Of a stretch of DNA of 64,000 bases, positions 42,596 through 51,222 are shown piece by piece. The first letter of the stretch is position 1. Each line of letters begins with the position of its first letter. The notes below the pieces were generated by a model. That model searched no databases, was not told where the DNA came from, and saw nothing but the letters and a program-made list of their open reading frames with translations. Position numbers and translations under genes: made by a program. Source of the stretch: Roseomonas mucosa ATCC BAA-692 (GTDB lineage: Bacteria > Pseudomonadota > Alphaproteobacteria > Acetobacterales > Acetobacteraceae); NCBI RefSeq assembly GCF_000622225.1, contig NZ_JHWD01000007.1, positions 1 through 64,000 of the forward strand, written 5' to 3'.

Positions 42596-43264
42596 ATGGA
42601 ACGCATCTGCCTTCTCGACCTCGACGGCACGCTGATCGACAGCGCGGCCGATATCCGCGACGCGCTGAACCGCCTGATGGCCCGGCGCGGCCTGCCCGGC
42701 TTCGCCATGCCGGAAGTCCACCGCATGATCGGCGACGGCGTGGCGGTGCTGGTGCGGCGGGCGCTGGAGGCACGCGGCCAGGCCTTCGACCCCGCGGCCC
42801 TGGCCAAGTTCGTACCTGATTACGAGGCGCATGCGAACGAACAGACGGCGCCTTTCGCGGGCGTGCCGGAGGTGCTGGCCGAGCTGCGCCGGGAGGGCTG
42901 GCGGCTCGCGGTCTGCACCAACAAGCCGGTCGCGGCGGCGCGGCTGATCCTGGAGCATCTCGGCCTCGCGCCCCTGGTCGATGCGCTGGCGGGCGGCGAC
43001 AGCTTCCCGGTGCGCAAGCCCGATCCGGGCCACCTGCTGGGCACGCTGCGGTTGATGGGCGTGACGGCGGAGGGGTCCGCCCCACCGGGTGTGGTCATGG
43101 TGGGCGACCATGCCAACGACATCCGCTCCGCGCGCGGCGCCGGGGCGGCGCCGGTCTTCGCGGCCTGGGGCTATGGCCTGCCGGAGATGGCCGATGGCGC
43201 CCCGGTGGCCGCGAGCCCGGCCGACCTGCCGGCTCTGCTGGCGCGGATCGGCGGCCGGGACTGA
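42596..43264 (+). CDS. gph: Phosphoglycolate phosphatase (HAD family)
   Basis: The 222-aa HAD hydrolase removes phosphate from 2-phosphoglycolate formed by DNA repair. It has the nucleophile motif ICLLDLDGTLIDSAADIRDALN (DLDGT), the TNKP motif II, the motif III KPDPGHLL and motif IV VMVGDHANDIRSARGAG. Length and domain order match Gph. It is divergent from glmU, and a GCCG-rich leader precedes ATG 42596. Confidence 0.9.
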   Translation: MERICLLDLDGTLIDSAADIRDALNRLMARRGLPGFAMPEVHRMIGDGVAVLVRRALEARGQAFDPAALAKFVPDYEAHANEQTAPFAGVPEVLAELRREGWRLAVCTNKPVAAARLILEHLGLAPLVDALAGGDSFPVRKPDPGHLLGTLRLMGVTAEGSAPPGVVMVGDHANDIRSARGAGAAPVFAAWGYGLPEMADGAPVAASPADLPALLARIGGRD

Positions 43265-43352
43265 CCGCCAAGGGGCTGTCCTCCATGGGGCGGAGACGCC
43301 CGGCAGCGTGATCCGCCGCAAGGACGGATCGGGCTGCCTCCGCGGCCTGGAA

Positions 43353-44237
43353 TCAGCGGCGGGAGGCCGCGGAAGGCATCTCGCCGATCCGCACGAGGCT
43401 GATCGTGGTCTGCCCGAACCAGCGGTTGGGGACCTCCAGCCGCACCGGCAGGACCGGGCCGCCGGGATGGACCTCGGCGAGCCAGGCATCGCCCTCCTGT
43501 GGGCGCTGGCGTTCGGCCGGGCCGTCGTCCAGCTTGAAGCCATGGGTCAAGCGGCCGCTGAAATGGCAGTGCAGCGCCCGGCCCGGCCAATCGCCCGAAA
43601 GCATCTCCCAGCCCAGGGTGCGGGCGGAAAGCACGCTGCGGCGCCGCCCGTCGAAGACGGCAGCCTGGGCCTCGCACCGCCCGCTGTCCCGCACCTGGCG
43701 GAGCAGTGCCGCCACCGCGCTCAGGCTATCCATGGTGCCGCGCCGGGCCTCGGCGGGCACGGGCTCCCGCTCATCCGCATCCAGGGGCGGCAGCAGTTGC
43801 CGCAACACCGGCTGCCCGTCCACGTAGTCCAGCACCGTGCTGCGCTGCTCCCCGCCCCAGACACCCTGGGCGACATAGCGCCGGGGTTGCGGCCGGCTGT
43901 CGGCCCAGGCCCCGCTGGCCCGGGTGGTCATGGTGCCGCTGCGAAAAAGCGCGGCCACGCCACGCATATGGGTGCGGAGTTCCAGGACATACCCACCGGT
44001 GGAATCGGCCGGGTCGAAGCTAGCCTCGACATCCATCACGGTCAGCCCGGCGGCGCGGACCACGTAGCTGGCCCGGACGGGCTCGGCCCGCGCCTGGGCG
44101 GCGGACAGGGCGGGAAGAAGCATCAGGGCGGCCAGGAGAAGCGCCCGGCGCCCCGGCAACGGCCCGCCCCCGGGTTTTTCCGGGGGCGGGCCGTTGCCGG
44201 GACGGGGCGCGCGCGGGAAGACGGGGCCTGTCCGCAT
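43353..44237 (-). CDS. DUF3108 secreted protein
   Basis: The protein is about 294 aa (or 268 if started later). After an N-terminal signal region (RRALLLAALMLLPALSAAQARA) comes a beta-barrel-like DUF3108 domain: VRASYVVRAAGLTVMDVEASFDPADSTGGYVLELRTHMRGVAALFRSG, and PVRLEVPNRWFGQTTISLVRI at the end. Family members are periplasmic/outer-membrane and of unknown function. ATG 44237 gives an unusually long Pro/Gly-rich n-region (GNGPPPEKPGGGPLPG) that is the coding image of a 22-bp perfect hairpin. A TTG at 44159 inside that hairpin would start directly at MPGRRALLLAALMLLPALS, a textbook signal peptide, so the real start is uncertain. Confidence 0.82.
   Translation of the reverse strand: MRTGPVFPRAPRPGNGPPPEKPGGGPLPGRRALLLAALMLLPALSAAQARAEPVRASYVVRAAGLTVMDVEASFDPADSTGGYVLELRTHMRGVAALFRSGTMTTRASGAWADSRPQPRRYVAQGVWGGEQRSTVLDYVDGQPVLRQLLPPLDADEREPVPAEARRGTMDSLSAVAALLRQVRDSGRCEAQAAVFDGRRRSVLSARTLGWEMLSGDWPGRALHCHFSGRLTHGFKLDDGPAERQRPQEGDAWLAEVHPGGPVLPVRLEVPNRWFGQTTISLVRIGEMPSAASRR
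44152..44201. other. Perfect 22-bp inverted repeat at the 5' end of the DUF3108 gene
   Basis: Arms at 44152-44173 and 44180-44201 are fully complementary with a 6-nt loop GTTTTT, a very stable GC-rich stem. It overlaps the first codons of the DUF3108 gene. It could be a terminator for minus-strand transcripts coming from 44442-44843 past the tRNA, or it could hide the start site of the DUF3108 mRNA. Confidence 0.85.
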
Positions 44238-44329
44238 CCAGAAGCCTCCGGTGGCGAGCCCTTGCATATCGTACGCCTTCCCCCCGTTGACACCCCTGGC
44301 GAGGGAGGATAGTTGAGCGCCCACAGCCT

Positions 44330-44404
44330 GGGTGCGTAGCTCAGCGGGAGAGCACTGCCTTCACACGGCAGGGGTCACAGGTTCAATCCCTGTCGCACCC
44401 ACCA
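44330..44404 (+). tRNA. tRNA-Val (anticodon CAC)
   Basis: A full cloverleaf is readable: acceptor GGGTGCG with CGCACCC, D-arm AGCTCAGCGGGAGAGC, anticodon stem CTGCC/GGCAG around loop TTCACAC (anticodon CAC, reading GUG), T-arm CACAGGTTCAATCCCTGT, and encoded CCA at 44402-44404. It lies between minus-strand genes, alone. No integration duplicate of its 3' end was noticed in the window. Confidence 0.96.
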
Positions 44405-44441
44405 GGCTGGCTCCTCACGACATTCCGATGCCGAATTCCCA

Positions 44442-44843
44442 TCACCGGAATGGGTTGGCCGCCACCATGGATGTTTCGGCGGGCGTCCCGGCCATCGGCA
44501 CCTCCGCGATCCCGGCACAGCGCTGCGCCGCGACCTGCGCCAGATAGGCATTCCGGTCGGTCAGGGCCTTTCCTTCCTTGCCGCTTGCGTTCTGGAAATC
44601 CATCCCGAACCACAGCACGGGGATGAAGGCGCCGGCCACGCCCATGGCGATGTTCTGGCCGACCTTCGCACCATCCTCGCGTCCCAGCTCCGTGATCTGG
44701 CTGTTGTTGGCCGTGATCTCGGCGCGAATGGCCGCGCAGTCCATGGCCTTGTCCTTGTCCTGCACGAGCGCCACGGGATTCGGCGCGCGGCCGGCACAGG
44801 CGGCCAGCAGCAGGGCCAGACAGCAGGGAAGGACGAGGCGCAT
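44442..44843 (-). CDS. Small lipoprotein of unknown function
   Basis: The 133-aa precursor MRLVLPCCLALLLAACAGRAPNP has a lipobox LAAC with lipidation at about Cys16. The mature part starts with a helix and conserved CAAIRAEITANNSQITELGREDGAKVGQNIAMGVAGAFIPVLWFGMDFQNASGKEGKALTDRNAYLAQVAAQRC. That is a two-cysteine helical hairpin with a small Gly/Ala-rich membrane-like centre, seen in many alphaproteobacterial lipoproteins of unknown role. It is monocistronic, reading toward the tRNA on the opposite strand. Confidence 0.82.
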   Translation of the reverse strand: MRLVLPCCLALLLAACAGRAPNPVALVQDKDKAMDCAAIRAEITANNSQITELGREDGAKVGQNIAMGVAGAFIPVLWFGMDFQNASGKEGKALTDRNAYLAQVAAQRCAGIAEVPMAGTPAETSMVAANPFR

Positions 44844-44949
44844 CGGCGAGACCTTTGCCAGGGAAGGATGGCAAAGGCTTACATTGCGAATTCATAACAA
44901 TCCGTTGCCGCAACCGGACCGAGAAAGCCGGAATTTTCGCGGTTCGGCA

Positions 44950-45579
44950 TCAATCCCAGGCGGACAGGATATCCGCCATCCGGGCTGTCTCCACCTGCTG
45001 TCCGTAGCGTTCCCGGTAGAGCGCCAGCAGCGCGTCATGCGTCCGGTCGGAGGACGAGCAGAGCGCATCCGTCGGCAGCACCACGCGGTAGCCACGATCC
45101 ACCGCGCCCAGCACCGCGGCCAGGACGCAGACGTCGGTTTCGACCCCGGTGATCACCAGCGTGTCCACGCCACGGGCACGCAGCCTTTCCTCCAGCTCCG
45201 TCCCGCTCCAGGGCGAGTACACCGTCTTGTCCAGGACCTCGGCGGGCGGGACGAAGCGCGCGAGTGGCGGCAGCAGGTCGATGGCCTCGGGCGGCAGGGC
45301 ATCCAGCCGCATCTCCGGCCAGCGCTCGTAGTAGCGCCGCCAGGTCCCCCGCCCCTCGCGCGGCGAGCGCAGCGGGATGAAGCGGGTGAAGACCGTCCGC
45401 TCCGCATGGCGCTCGGCCAGCGCCTCCACGGCAGGCAGGACGCGCTCCATCCACGGCGTCTCCCAGGGGCTGCCCTGCGAGAAGAGGTTCTGCATGTCCA
45501 CGCAGAGATGCAGGCAGTGGCCGCCGAGCGGCCCGAAACGCAACCCGTCCTGCGCCTGTGTGATGCCTGTCTGTTCCAT
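44950..45579 (-). CDS. Isochorismatase-family cysteine hydrolase
   Basis: The 209-aa cysteine hydrolase has the catalytic triad visible: Asp in HLCVDMQNLF, Lys in LDKTVYSPWSG and Cys in VITGVETDVCVLAAVLGAVDRGYRVVLPTDALCSSS. Relatives are isochorismatases, nicotinamidases and carbamoylsarcosine amidases; nothing fixes the substrate here. The neighbour nadE (92 bp upstream, same strand) might suggest a nicotinamide/NAD link. Start ATG 45579 (MEQTGITQ). Confidence 0.85.
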   Translation of the reverse strand: MEQTGITQAQDGLRFGPLGGHCLHLCVDMQNLFSQGSPWETPWMERVLPAVEALAERHAERTVFTRFIPLRSPREGRGTWRRYYERWPEMRLDALPPEAIDLLPPLARFVPPAEVLDKTVYSPWSGTELEERLRARGVDTLVITGVETDVCVLAAVLGAVDRGYRVVLPTDALCSSSDRTHDALLALYRERYGQQVETARMADILSAWD

Positions 45580-45671
45580 GCGCCTTGATCCTCCCGCCGT
45601 TCCGAACGGGCGAAAGAGCGAGAGGATGCAGGCGGGCCGGTAGGACGCGCTCCGCCTGGGGGCCGGAGGGC

Positions 45672-47732
45672 CTATTCCGGCCCCGGCCCTTCCGCCTTTC
45701 CTTCCGGCACGTTGCGGCGCAGCTCCTCCAGCCAGGCCTCGGCATTGCCGTCGGAGGGTGCGCGCCAGTCGCCGCGCGGCGAGAGCGAGCCGCCCGCCAC
45801 CACCTTCGGCCCGTTCGGCATGGCGGAGCGCTTGAACTGGCTGAAGGCGAAGAAGCGGCGCAGGAAGACCTCCAGCCAGTGCCGGATCTCCGGCAGCGCA
45901 TAGGCCCGGCGCGCCTCCTCCGGGAAGCCCGGCGGCCAGCGCCCCGCCCCGGCATCGGCCCAGGCGCGCAGGGCGAGAAAGGCGATCCTGGAGGGCCGGA
46001 ACCCGTAGCGCAGCGTGTAGAACAGGTTGAAGTCCTGCAGCGCATAGGGGCCGACCTTGGCCTCCGTGCTCTGGATCGCCTGCCCTTCCGTGGCGGGGAT
46101 CAGCTCCGGCGAGATCTCGGTGTTCAGGATCGAGCCCAGCGTCTCCCCCACCGCCGCGTCGAACTGTTTGGAGGCGATCACCCAGCGGATCAGGTGCTGG
46201 ATCAGCGTCTTCGGCACGCCGCCATTGACGTTGTAGTGCGACATCTGGTCGCCGACGCCATAGGTGCACCAGCCCAGCGCCAGCTCCGAGAGGTCGCCCG
46301 TGCCGAGCACGATGCCGTCATGCAGGTTGGCGGCGCGGAACAGGTAGTCCGTGCGCAGCCCCGCCTGAACATTCTCGAAGGTGATGTCGTAGACCGGCTC
46401 GCCACGCGCGAAGGGGTGGCCGAGATCGTCCAGCATCTGCTGCGCCGCCGGGCGGATATCGAGCTCGTGCGCCGTGACGCCCAGCGATTCCATCAGCCGG
46501 TGCGCGTTGGTCTTCGTTCCCGCGCTCGTGCCGAAGCCCGGCATCGTATAGGCGATGATATCCGTGCGCGGCCGTTCCAGCAGGTCGAAGGCCTTGGCCG
46601 CGACGATCAGCGCCTGGGTGGAATCGAGCCCGCCCGAGACGCCGATGACGAGGCGCCTGATGCGGGCCTCGCGCAGCCGCTGCACCAGCCCCGAGACCTG
46701 GATGTTGTAGGCCTCATAGCAGTCCTGGTTCAGCCGCGCCGGATCGGCGGGCACGAAGGGGAAGCGCTCCACCGCCCGTTCGAAGCCCAGGTCGCCCTCC
46801 GGCGCCTCCAGCCGGAAGCCGATGCGGCGGAAGGGCCGTCCGTGGCGGCGGCGGTTGTCGTCGAAGGTGCCCTGGCGCGCCCGCTCCTGCCGCAGCAGGT
46901 CGAGGTCCACATCCGCCACCGCCATCTGGTCGCCGGCGGGGAAGCGGTCGCTCTCGCATAGCACCGCGCCGTTCTCGAAGATCGAGACCTGCCCGTCCCA
47001 GGCCAGGTCGGTGGTGGATTCCCCCACCCCTGCCGCGGCATAGACATAGGCGGCGAGGCAGCGCGCCGACTGGCTCTGCGACAGCAGCCGCCGCGTCTCG
47101 GCCTTGCCCACGGTGATATTGCTGGCGGACAGGTTGGCCAGCACGGTGGCCCCGGCCAGGGCGCCCTCGGTGCTGGGCGGCAGCGGCACCCAGACGTCCT
47201 CGCAGATCTCGGCATGCACCACGAGGCCGGGCAGGTCCTCGGCGGCGAAGAGCAGGTCCGGCCCGAAGGGCGCCTCCAGCCCCGCCACCGCGATCGTGCC
47301 GCCCTCTGTACCGAGGCCCGAGGCGAAGTGCCGGCGCTCGTAGAATTCGCGGTAGTTCGGCAGGTGGATCTTCGGCACCACGCCCAGCAGCCGCCCGTGC
47401 TGGATCGCCAGGGCGCAGTTGTAGAGCCGCCCTTCGTGGCGCAGCGGCGCCCCGATCAGCAGCAGCGGCATCAGCCCGGCGGATTCGTGCACCAGCCGCG
47501 CCACCGCCGTCTCCACCGCCTCCAGCACCGCATCCTGCAGCAGCAGGTCGTCGATGGCGTAGCCGGACAGGCAGAGCTCCGGGAAGACCGCCACCGCCAC
47601 GCCCCGCGCGTCGCAGCGGTGCGCGAGGTCCAGCAGGGCATCGGCGTTGCGGGCCGGGTCGGCGGCATGGGCGCGGCCGCTGCAGGCGGCGATGCGGGCG
47701 AAGCCGTGCCGGTAGAGGGAAAGGAAGCTCAT
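45672..47732 (-). CDS. nadE: Glutamine-dependent NAD(+) synthetase
   Basis: The 686-aa enzyme amidates deamido-NAD with glutamine. The N-terminal CN-hydrolase glutaminase (1-300) has the Glu-Lys-Cys set: [28 protein letters not shown] and [17 protein letters not shown]. The C-terminal synthetase has the P-loop [20 protein letters not shown], and [16 protein letters not shown]. The 680-690 aa length is typical of the glutamine-dependent form. An isochorismatase-like gene follows on the same strand. Confidence 0.96.
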   Translation of the reverse strand: MSFLSLYRHGFARIAACSGRAHAADPARNADALLDLAHRCDARGVAVAVFPELCLSGYAIDDLLLQDAVLEAVETAVARLVHESAGLMPLLLIGAPLRHEGRLYNCALAIQHGRLLGVVPKIHLPNYREFYERRHFASGLGTEGGTIAVAGLEAPFGPDLLFAAEDLPGLVVHAEICEDVWVPLPPSTEGALAGATVLANLSASNITVGKAETRRLLSQSQSARCLAAYVYAAAGVGESTTDLAWDGQVSIFENGAVLCESDRFPAGDQMAVADVDLDLLRQERARQGTFDDNRRRHGRPFRRIGFRLEAPEGDLGFERAVERFPFVPADPARLNQDCYEAYNIQVSGLVQRLREARIRRLVIGVSGGLDSTQALIVAAKAFDLLERPRTDIIAYTMPGFGTSAGTKTNAHRLMESLGVTAHELDIRPAAQQMLDDLGHPFARGEPVYDITFENVQAGLRTDYLFRAANLHDGIVLGTGDLSELALGWCTYGVGDQMSHYNVNGGVPKTLIQHLIRWVIASKQFDAAVGETLGSILNTEISPELIPATEGQAIQSTEAKVGPYALQDFNLFYTLRYGFRPSRIAFLALRAWADAGAGRWPPGFPEEARRAYALPEIRHWLEVFLRRFFAFSQFKRSAMPNGPKVVAGGSLSPRGDWRAPSDGNAEAWLEELRRNVPEGKAEGPGPE

Positions 47733-47965
47733 GCCACGCCCGCCCCATCCCGCTGCAAGGACCGGGGCCCCGGTTCATGGCAATGGATCACGGGCATGGC
47801 GGCGTCTCCGGCAGGAAGCGTCCATCCGCGGCGGGAAGCAGGGACGGACGGAAGAGACTTGGCGTCGATCGGCCCGCCCGGCAAGCGCGCAGGCCCGCTG
47901 GGTCGCACCGTACCGGGCCGGGGTCTCCCACCGGCCGGGCATCCCCGGCCCCGGGGAGTGGCGCC

Positions 47966-48556
47966 TCAGCGCGCCGGGGCCGCCCCCTGCCCTGCCCCAC
48001 GGCTCGCCCCATGGCCCGCTGGGCGCAGCTCGTCCGGGGTCAGGGCGCCGTCGCCGTTCCGATCGGCCATGCGGAAGAAGGCCTGCGCCACAGGCTGGAG
48101 TTCCGCCAGGGTCACGCGCCCATCGCCATTGGCATCGGCGGCGCGGAACAGCGCCTCGGCCCGGGCTTCCATGGCGGGTGGCACGGGCCGGTCGGCACGC
48201 CGGCCGCCGGCGGCGCGCTGGCTGGTCACATAGACGCGCAGCTCCTCCCGCGTCACGGCGCCGTCATGGTCGGCATCGATCGCGGCGAAACGGGTGGAAA
48301 GCGCGGACCAGGCCTCGTCCCAGGTCACCCGGCCGTCGTGGCTGGAATCGGCCTCGGCGAAGATCCGCGCCATGCCGTGCGGCACCCGGCCTGTGGTGGG
48401 GGCCTGCCGGGATTGGGGGGCCGCCTGGGGCGCGGGGGCCGGGGCCTGGCTGGCACCCTGGGCCAGCACGGGGCTGGCCAGGGGCAGGCCGAGCAGCGCG
48501 CCCAGCACGAAAGCGGGCCAGCGGTTCCGGGCCGGGGTGGCGGTGGTGGAGGTCAT
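47966..48556 (-). CDS. Secreted EF-hand protein (four calcium-binding loops)
   Basis: The 196-aa protein has a signal peptide (NRWPAFVLGALLGLPLASPVLAQ) and a short Pro/Ala/Gln linker. Four canonical EF-hand loops follow: DSSHDGRVTWDE (about 70-81), DADHDGAVTREE (94-105), DANGDGRVTLAE (131-142) and DRNGDGALTPDE (155-166), with a glutamate or the usual last-position residue in each. It is probably a periplasmic or extracellular calcium sensor. ATG 48556 is used; the frame upstream to 48955 is not conserved-looking. A Gln/Arg-rich secreted protein is encoded just upstream on the same strand. Confidence 0.9.
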   Translation of the reverse strand: MTSTTATPARNRWPAFVLGALLGLPLASPVLAQGASQAPAPAPQAAPQSRQAPTTGRVPHGMARIFAEADSSHDGRVTWDEAWSALSTRFAAIDADHDGAVTREELRVYVTSQRAAGGRRADRPVPPAMEARAEALFRAADANGDGRVTLAELQPVAQAFFRMADRNGDGALTPDELRPAGHGASRGAGQGAAPAR

Positions 48557-48683
48557 GGCGGCGTGTCCTGGTCCCCGTGGGAAAGTGCCGCCAATTGGGG
48601 TGGGAATGTAACGGAGCCATGGGCCGCCGCGTGAGGAAGAGTGACGAAGTCCCGTTCCTCCTCCGCGCGGCGGGTCCGGGAAC

Positions 48684-49052
48684 CTACCAGCGGTTCCAGG
48701 GATCGTTCCGGCGCCGGTCCGCGTCCTGCCAGCGGCGCTGCTGTTCCCAGCGCTGGCGCATGTCCTGCTCGCGGCGCCATTCCGCCTCGCGCCGCCGCTG
48801 CATGGTGTCATCGCGCTGGCGCTGCGTGTCGCGCCATTGCCGCTCCTCGATCCGGCGGCGGTCCATCTCGACACGGCGCCGGTCCTGCTCGACCCGCTGG
48901 CGCTGCTGCTCGGCCTGGATGCGCGCGCCTTCCTGCAGCAGGCGCTGCCCCGCATCGGCGGGCTGCGCCCGGGCCGGCGCGGTCATGCTCAGAAGGGCCG
49001 GGGCCAGGAACAGAGCCGGCAGAAGCCTGGCAAGAATTCGGCGTCGCATCAT
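48684..49052 (-). CDS. Secreted Arg/Gln-rich coiled-coil protein
   Basis: This 122-aa precursor has a clear signal peptide (MMRRRILARLLPALFLAPALLSMTAPARA). The mature part is almost only charged residues with Gln and Arg in heptad-like spacing (RIQAEQQRQRVEQDRRRVEMDRRRIEERQWRDTQRQRDDTMQRRREAEWRREQDMRQRWEQQRR). It ends WQDADRRRNDPWNRW. It is a long single helix or coiled coil, possibly a periplasmic nucleic-acid or polyanion binder, or a structural spacer. It is not a named family to me. It precedes the EF-hand gene on the same strand. Confidence 0.75.
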   Translation of the reverse strand: MMRRRILARLLPALFLAPALLSMTAPARAQPADAGQRLLQEGARIQAEQQRQRVEQDRRRVEMDRRRIEERQWRDTQRQRDDTMQRRREAEWRREQDMRQRWEQQRRWQDADRRRNDPWNRW

Positions 49053-49188
49053 GGTGGCGTTCCTCCCACTTCCTGAACGACCGGGAGGAAGACTCGCTGC
49101 CTCCCATGGCAAGGCCGGGGCGATGCCGTGGTGGAACCATGGCGCGGAAGCGGGACCGGGCACGTGGCCCGACCCGCACCGGGCGGCG

Positions 49189-50586
49189 TCACCCGCGCGG
49201 CGGCGTGCCCGGCTCGCCCAGGTCCCAGTACATGCCGGCGAAGCCGGCGATGCCCTCGCGCAGCGTGGCCGGCAGGGCGTGCTCGTCCGGCCCGTGCTGC
49301 TTGCAGCCGTTGTAGGAATGCGGGACCCAGACCAGCGGCACGCCCAGCGCATCCACGAAGACATCGCCCGGCAGCCCGCCGGAGGTGTTGGGGATCACCT
49401 GCACCCGGCTGCCCAGCGCGCTTTCCATGCTCGCCTTGGCCCAGCGCACCCAGGGATGGTCCGGGTCGGTGCGGCTGGCCGGCATGCGGAGCCCGGCATT
49501 CTCGATGCCGATCTCCGGGAAGCCGTGCGCGTCCAGGTGCCGCCGCAACGTGGCCTCGAAGCCCTTCGGGTCCGTATCCACCGTGTAGCGGATCTGGCAG
49601 GTGGCCGTCGCCCAGGGCGCCACGGCATTCACCGGGTTCTCCGGACGCCCCGAGAGCATCGCCAGCACGATGAAGGAGTTCCAGCCATAGATCTTCTCGG
49701 CGGAGGTCAGGCCGGGCTCGCCCCAGCCCTCGACGATCGCCGCCGCCTCGCCCGCGCCGCCCACCGGGCAACCCTCCAGCACGCGCCGGATGGCGGGGGG
49801 CACCGTCTCCCCGGCCAGCCAGCCGCGCACCAGGATCTTGCCGTTGCGGTCGCAGATGCTGGCCAGGGCATGGGCCAGCACCACCGCCGGGTCATTCGTC
49901 AGCCCGCCCCAGTGGCCGGAATGCACGCCGCCCTGACGGAAGCGCGCCACGAGGTCGAAATGCCAGGTGCCGCGCGTGCCGGTGGCGATGGTGGGCAGAC
50001 CCGGTTCCACGCGCGGCCCGTCCGAGGCGATCAGCACGTCGGCCGCCAGGGCCTCCCGGTTCGCGAAGACGAAGTCGCGCAGTCCGGCCGAGCCGCGTTC
50101 CTCGCAGGTCTCGATCAGCACCTTCACGTTGAAGCCGAGCCTGCCGCCGCGCTCCGCCAGCACCGCCTCCAGCGCCGAAAGGTTCAGCGCGTGCTGGCCC
50201 TTGTTGTCCACCGTGCCGCGCCCGTACCAGCGCCCGTCGCGCTCGGTGAGGGTCCAGGGCTTCAGCCCCTCCGACCACTGCTCGTCCAGCCCGTGCACCG
50301 TGTCGCCATGGCCGTAGAGCAGCACGGTCGGCCGCGACGGGTCCTCGATCCGCTCCGCCGTCAGGATCGGTCCGAAGCCTTCCGCCGGGTTGTCGTGGAT
50401 GCCGACCGCGAAGCCCATCCCTTCCAGCCAGGGGCGCAGCGCCGCCTCCAGGTAGTGGCGGCAATCCACCGCATGGGCGGGGTCCTGCGAGGTGGAGGGG
50501 ATCGCCACCAGCGCGGCCAGGCGGTCCCGGAAGCCCTTGTCGAAATATTCGCGCGCGCGATCCAGCGCGCCCTGCCGCGTCGCCAT
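49189..50586 (-). CDS. M20-family metallopeptidase (dipeptidase/amidase)
   Basis: The 465-aa zinc hydrolase of the M20 (ArgE/DapE/CPG2) family shows metal-ligand blocks LLYGHGDTVHG, GRGTVDNKGQHALNLS, VLIETCEERGS and SDGPRVEPG, a C-terminal His in VWVPHSYNGCKQHGPDEH, and a dimerisation lid domain in the middle. Substrate is probably a dipeptide or N-acyl/carbamoyl amino acid. The start is ATG 50586. It lies downstream of a small secreted protein and upstream of the coiled-coil gene, all on the minus strand, with gaps over 100 bp. Confidence 0.9.
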   Translation of the reverse strand: MATRQGALDRAREYFDKGFRDRLAALVAIPSTSQDPAHAVDCRHYLEAALRPWLEGMGFAVGIHDNPAEGFGPILTAERIEDPSRPTVLLYGHGDTVHGLDEQWSEGLKPWTLTERDGRWYGRGTVDNKGQHALNLSALEAVLAERGGRLGFNVKVLIETCEERGSAGLRDFVFANREALAADVLIASDGPRVEPGLPTIATGTRGTWHFDLVARFRQGGVHSGHWGGLTNDPAVVLAHALASICDRNGKILVRGWLAGETVPPAIRRVLEGCPVGGAGEAAAIVEGWGEPGLTSAEKIYGWNSFIVLAMLSGRPENPVNAVAPWATATCQIRYTVDTDPKGFEATLRRHLDAHGFPEIGIENAGLRMPASRTDPDHPWVRWAKASMESALGSRVQVIPNTSGGLPGDVFVDALGVPLVWVPHSYNGCKQHGPDEHALPATLREGIAGFAGMYWDLGEPGTPPRG

Positions 50587-50695
50587 GGCCAGACTCTCCT
50601 GCGGTTCCCGGGAAAACGGGCCGCAGGTTGCGACGAGGGAGCGGCGAAGGAAAGACCCGCGCCGATCTTCGCCCCGGCGCCGGGGCGGACCGCAC

Positions 50696-51061
50696 CTAGC
50701 GCGTCCGGCTGGGTGCCCCGCCATCGCCGCCGGACGCGCCGGCCGCGAACAGCGCCGCCGCGGCGGCGAGCGGCACGAGGCTCAGCAGGGGCATGGCGCT
50801 GCCGCTTTCCGGCTCTGCCTCCCCGGGGGAGCGGAGCCCCGCCGGGGCGGCGGGCAGCGCGGCGGGCGGGCGGGCGGCCAGCCGGGGCGGGGCGCTGCGG
50901 GGCGCCACGACCACGCCGGAGCCGGAAGGCACCACGACGGTCTTCACGCTCTGGGCCAGGGCCGGCGGGGGCAGCGCCAGAAGGACGGCACAGGCCGCCA
51001 CCAGCGGCGGGATCGCGGTCTTCCTTCGCGGGCAATGGCTGCGCGGCACTGGCACCCTCAT
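50696..51061 (-). CDS. Small exported protein of unknown function
   Basis: The protein is about 121 aa with a signal peptide-like segment (TAIPPLVAACAVLLALPPPALAQ), a Val-rich SVKTVVVPSGSGVVVAP stretch and a Pro/Ala-rich middle. It ends with a hydrophobic C-terminal segment (LLSLVPLAAAAALFAAGASGGDGGAPSRTR) that could be a second membrane anchor. I do not recognise it. Start ATG 51061 is chosen; a GTG at 51115 is also in frame. Coding support is moderate. Confidence 0.6.
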   Translation of the reverse strand: MRVPVPRSHCPRRKTAIPPLVAACAVLLALPPPALAQSVKTVVVPSGSGVVVAPRSAPPRLAARPPAALPAAPAGLRSPGEAEPESGSAMPLLSLVPLAAAAALFAAGASGGDGGAPSRTR

Positions 51062-51222
51062 GCGATCCGGCTGGCGTGAAGGCCGAAACCTATCGCTTTT
51101 TCGCGAGGAAAACACCCTTTATTCAACCCATGGTGGCATTCCTGGCGTGCCAGACCAGAAGGGTGCGGCCATCCCATGGCGTCATCACGCCCGCTCATGA
51201 CAAAGGTCCATGACAGGACCTG

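Noticed and set aside
44330-44404. tRNA-Val as an integration site
   Set aside because: No duplicate of its 3' end or integrase gene was found in the window.
47731-51213. Plus-strand 1160-codon frame across several minus-strand genes
   Set aside because: Composition is Arg/Pro/Gly/His-rich and it spans the boundaries of several well-supported genes.
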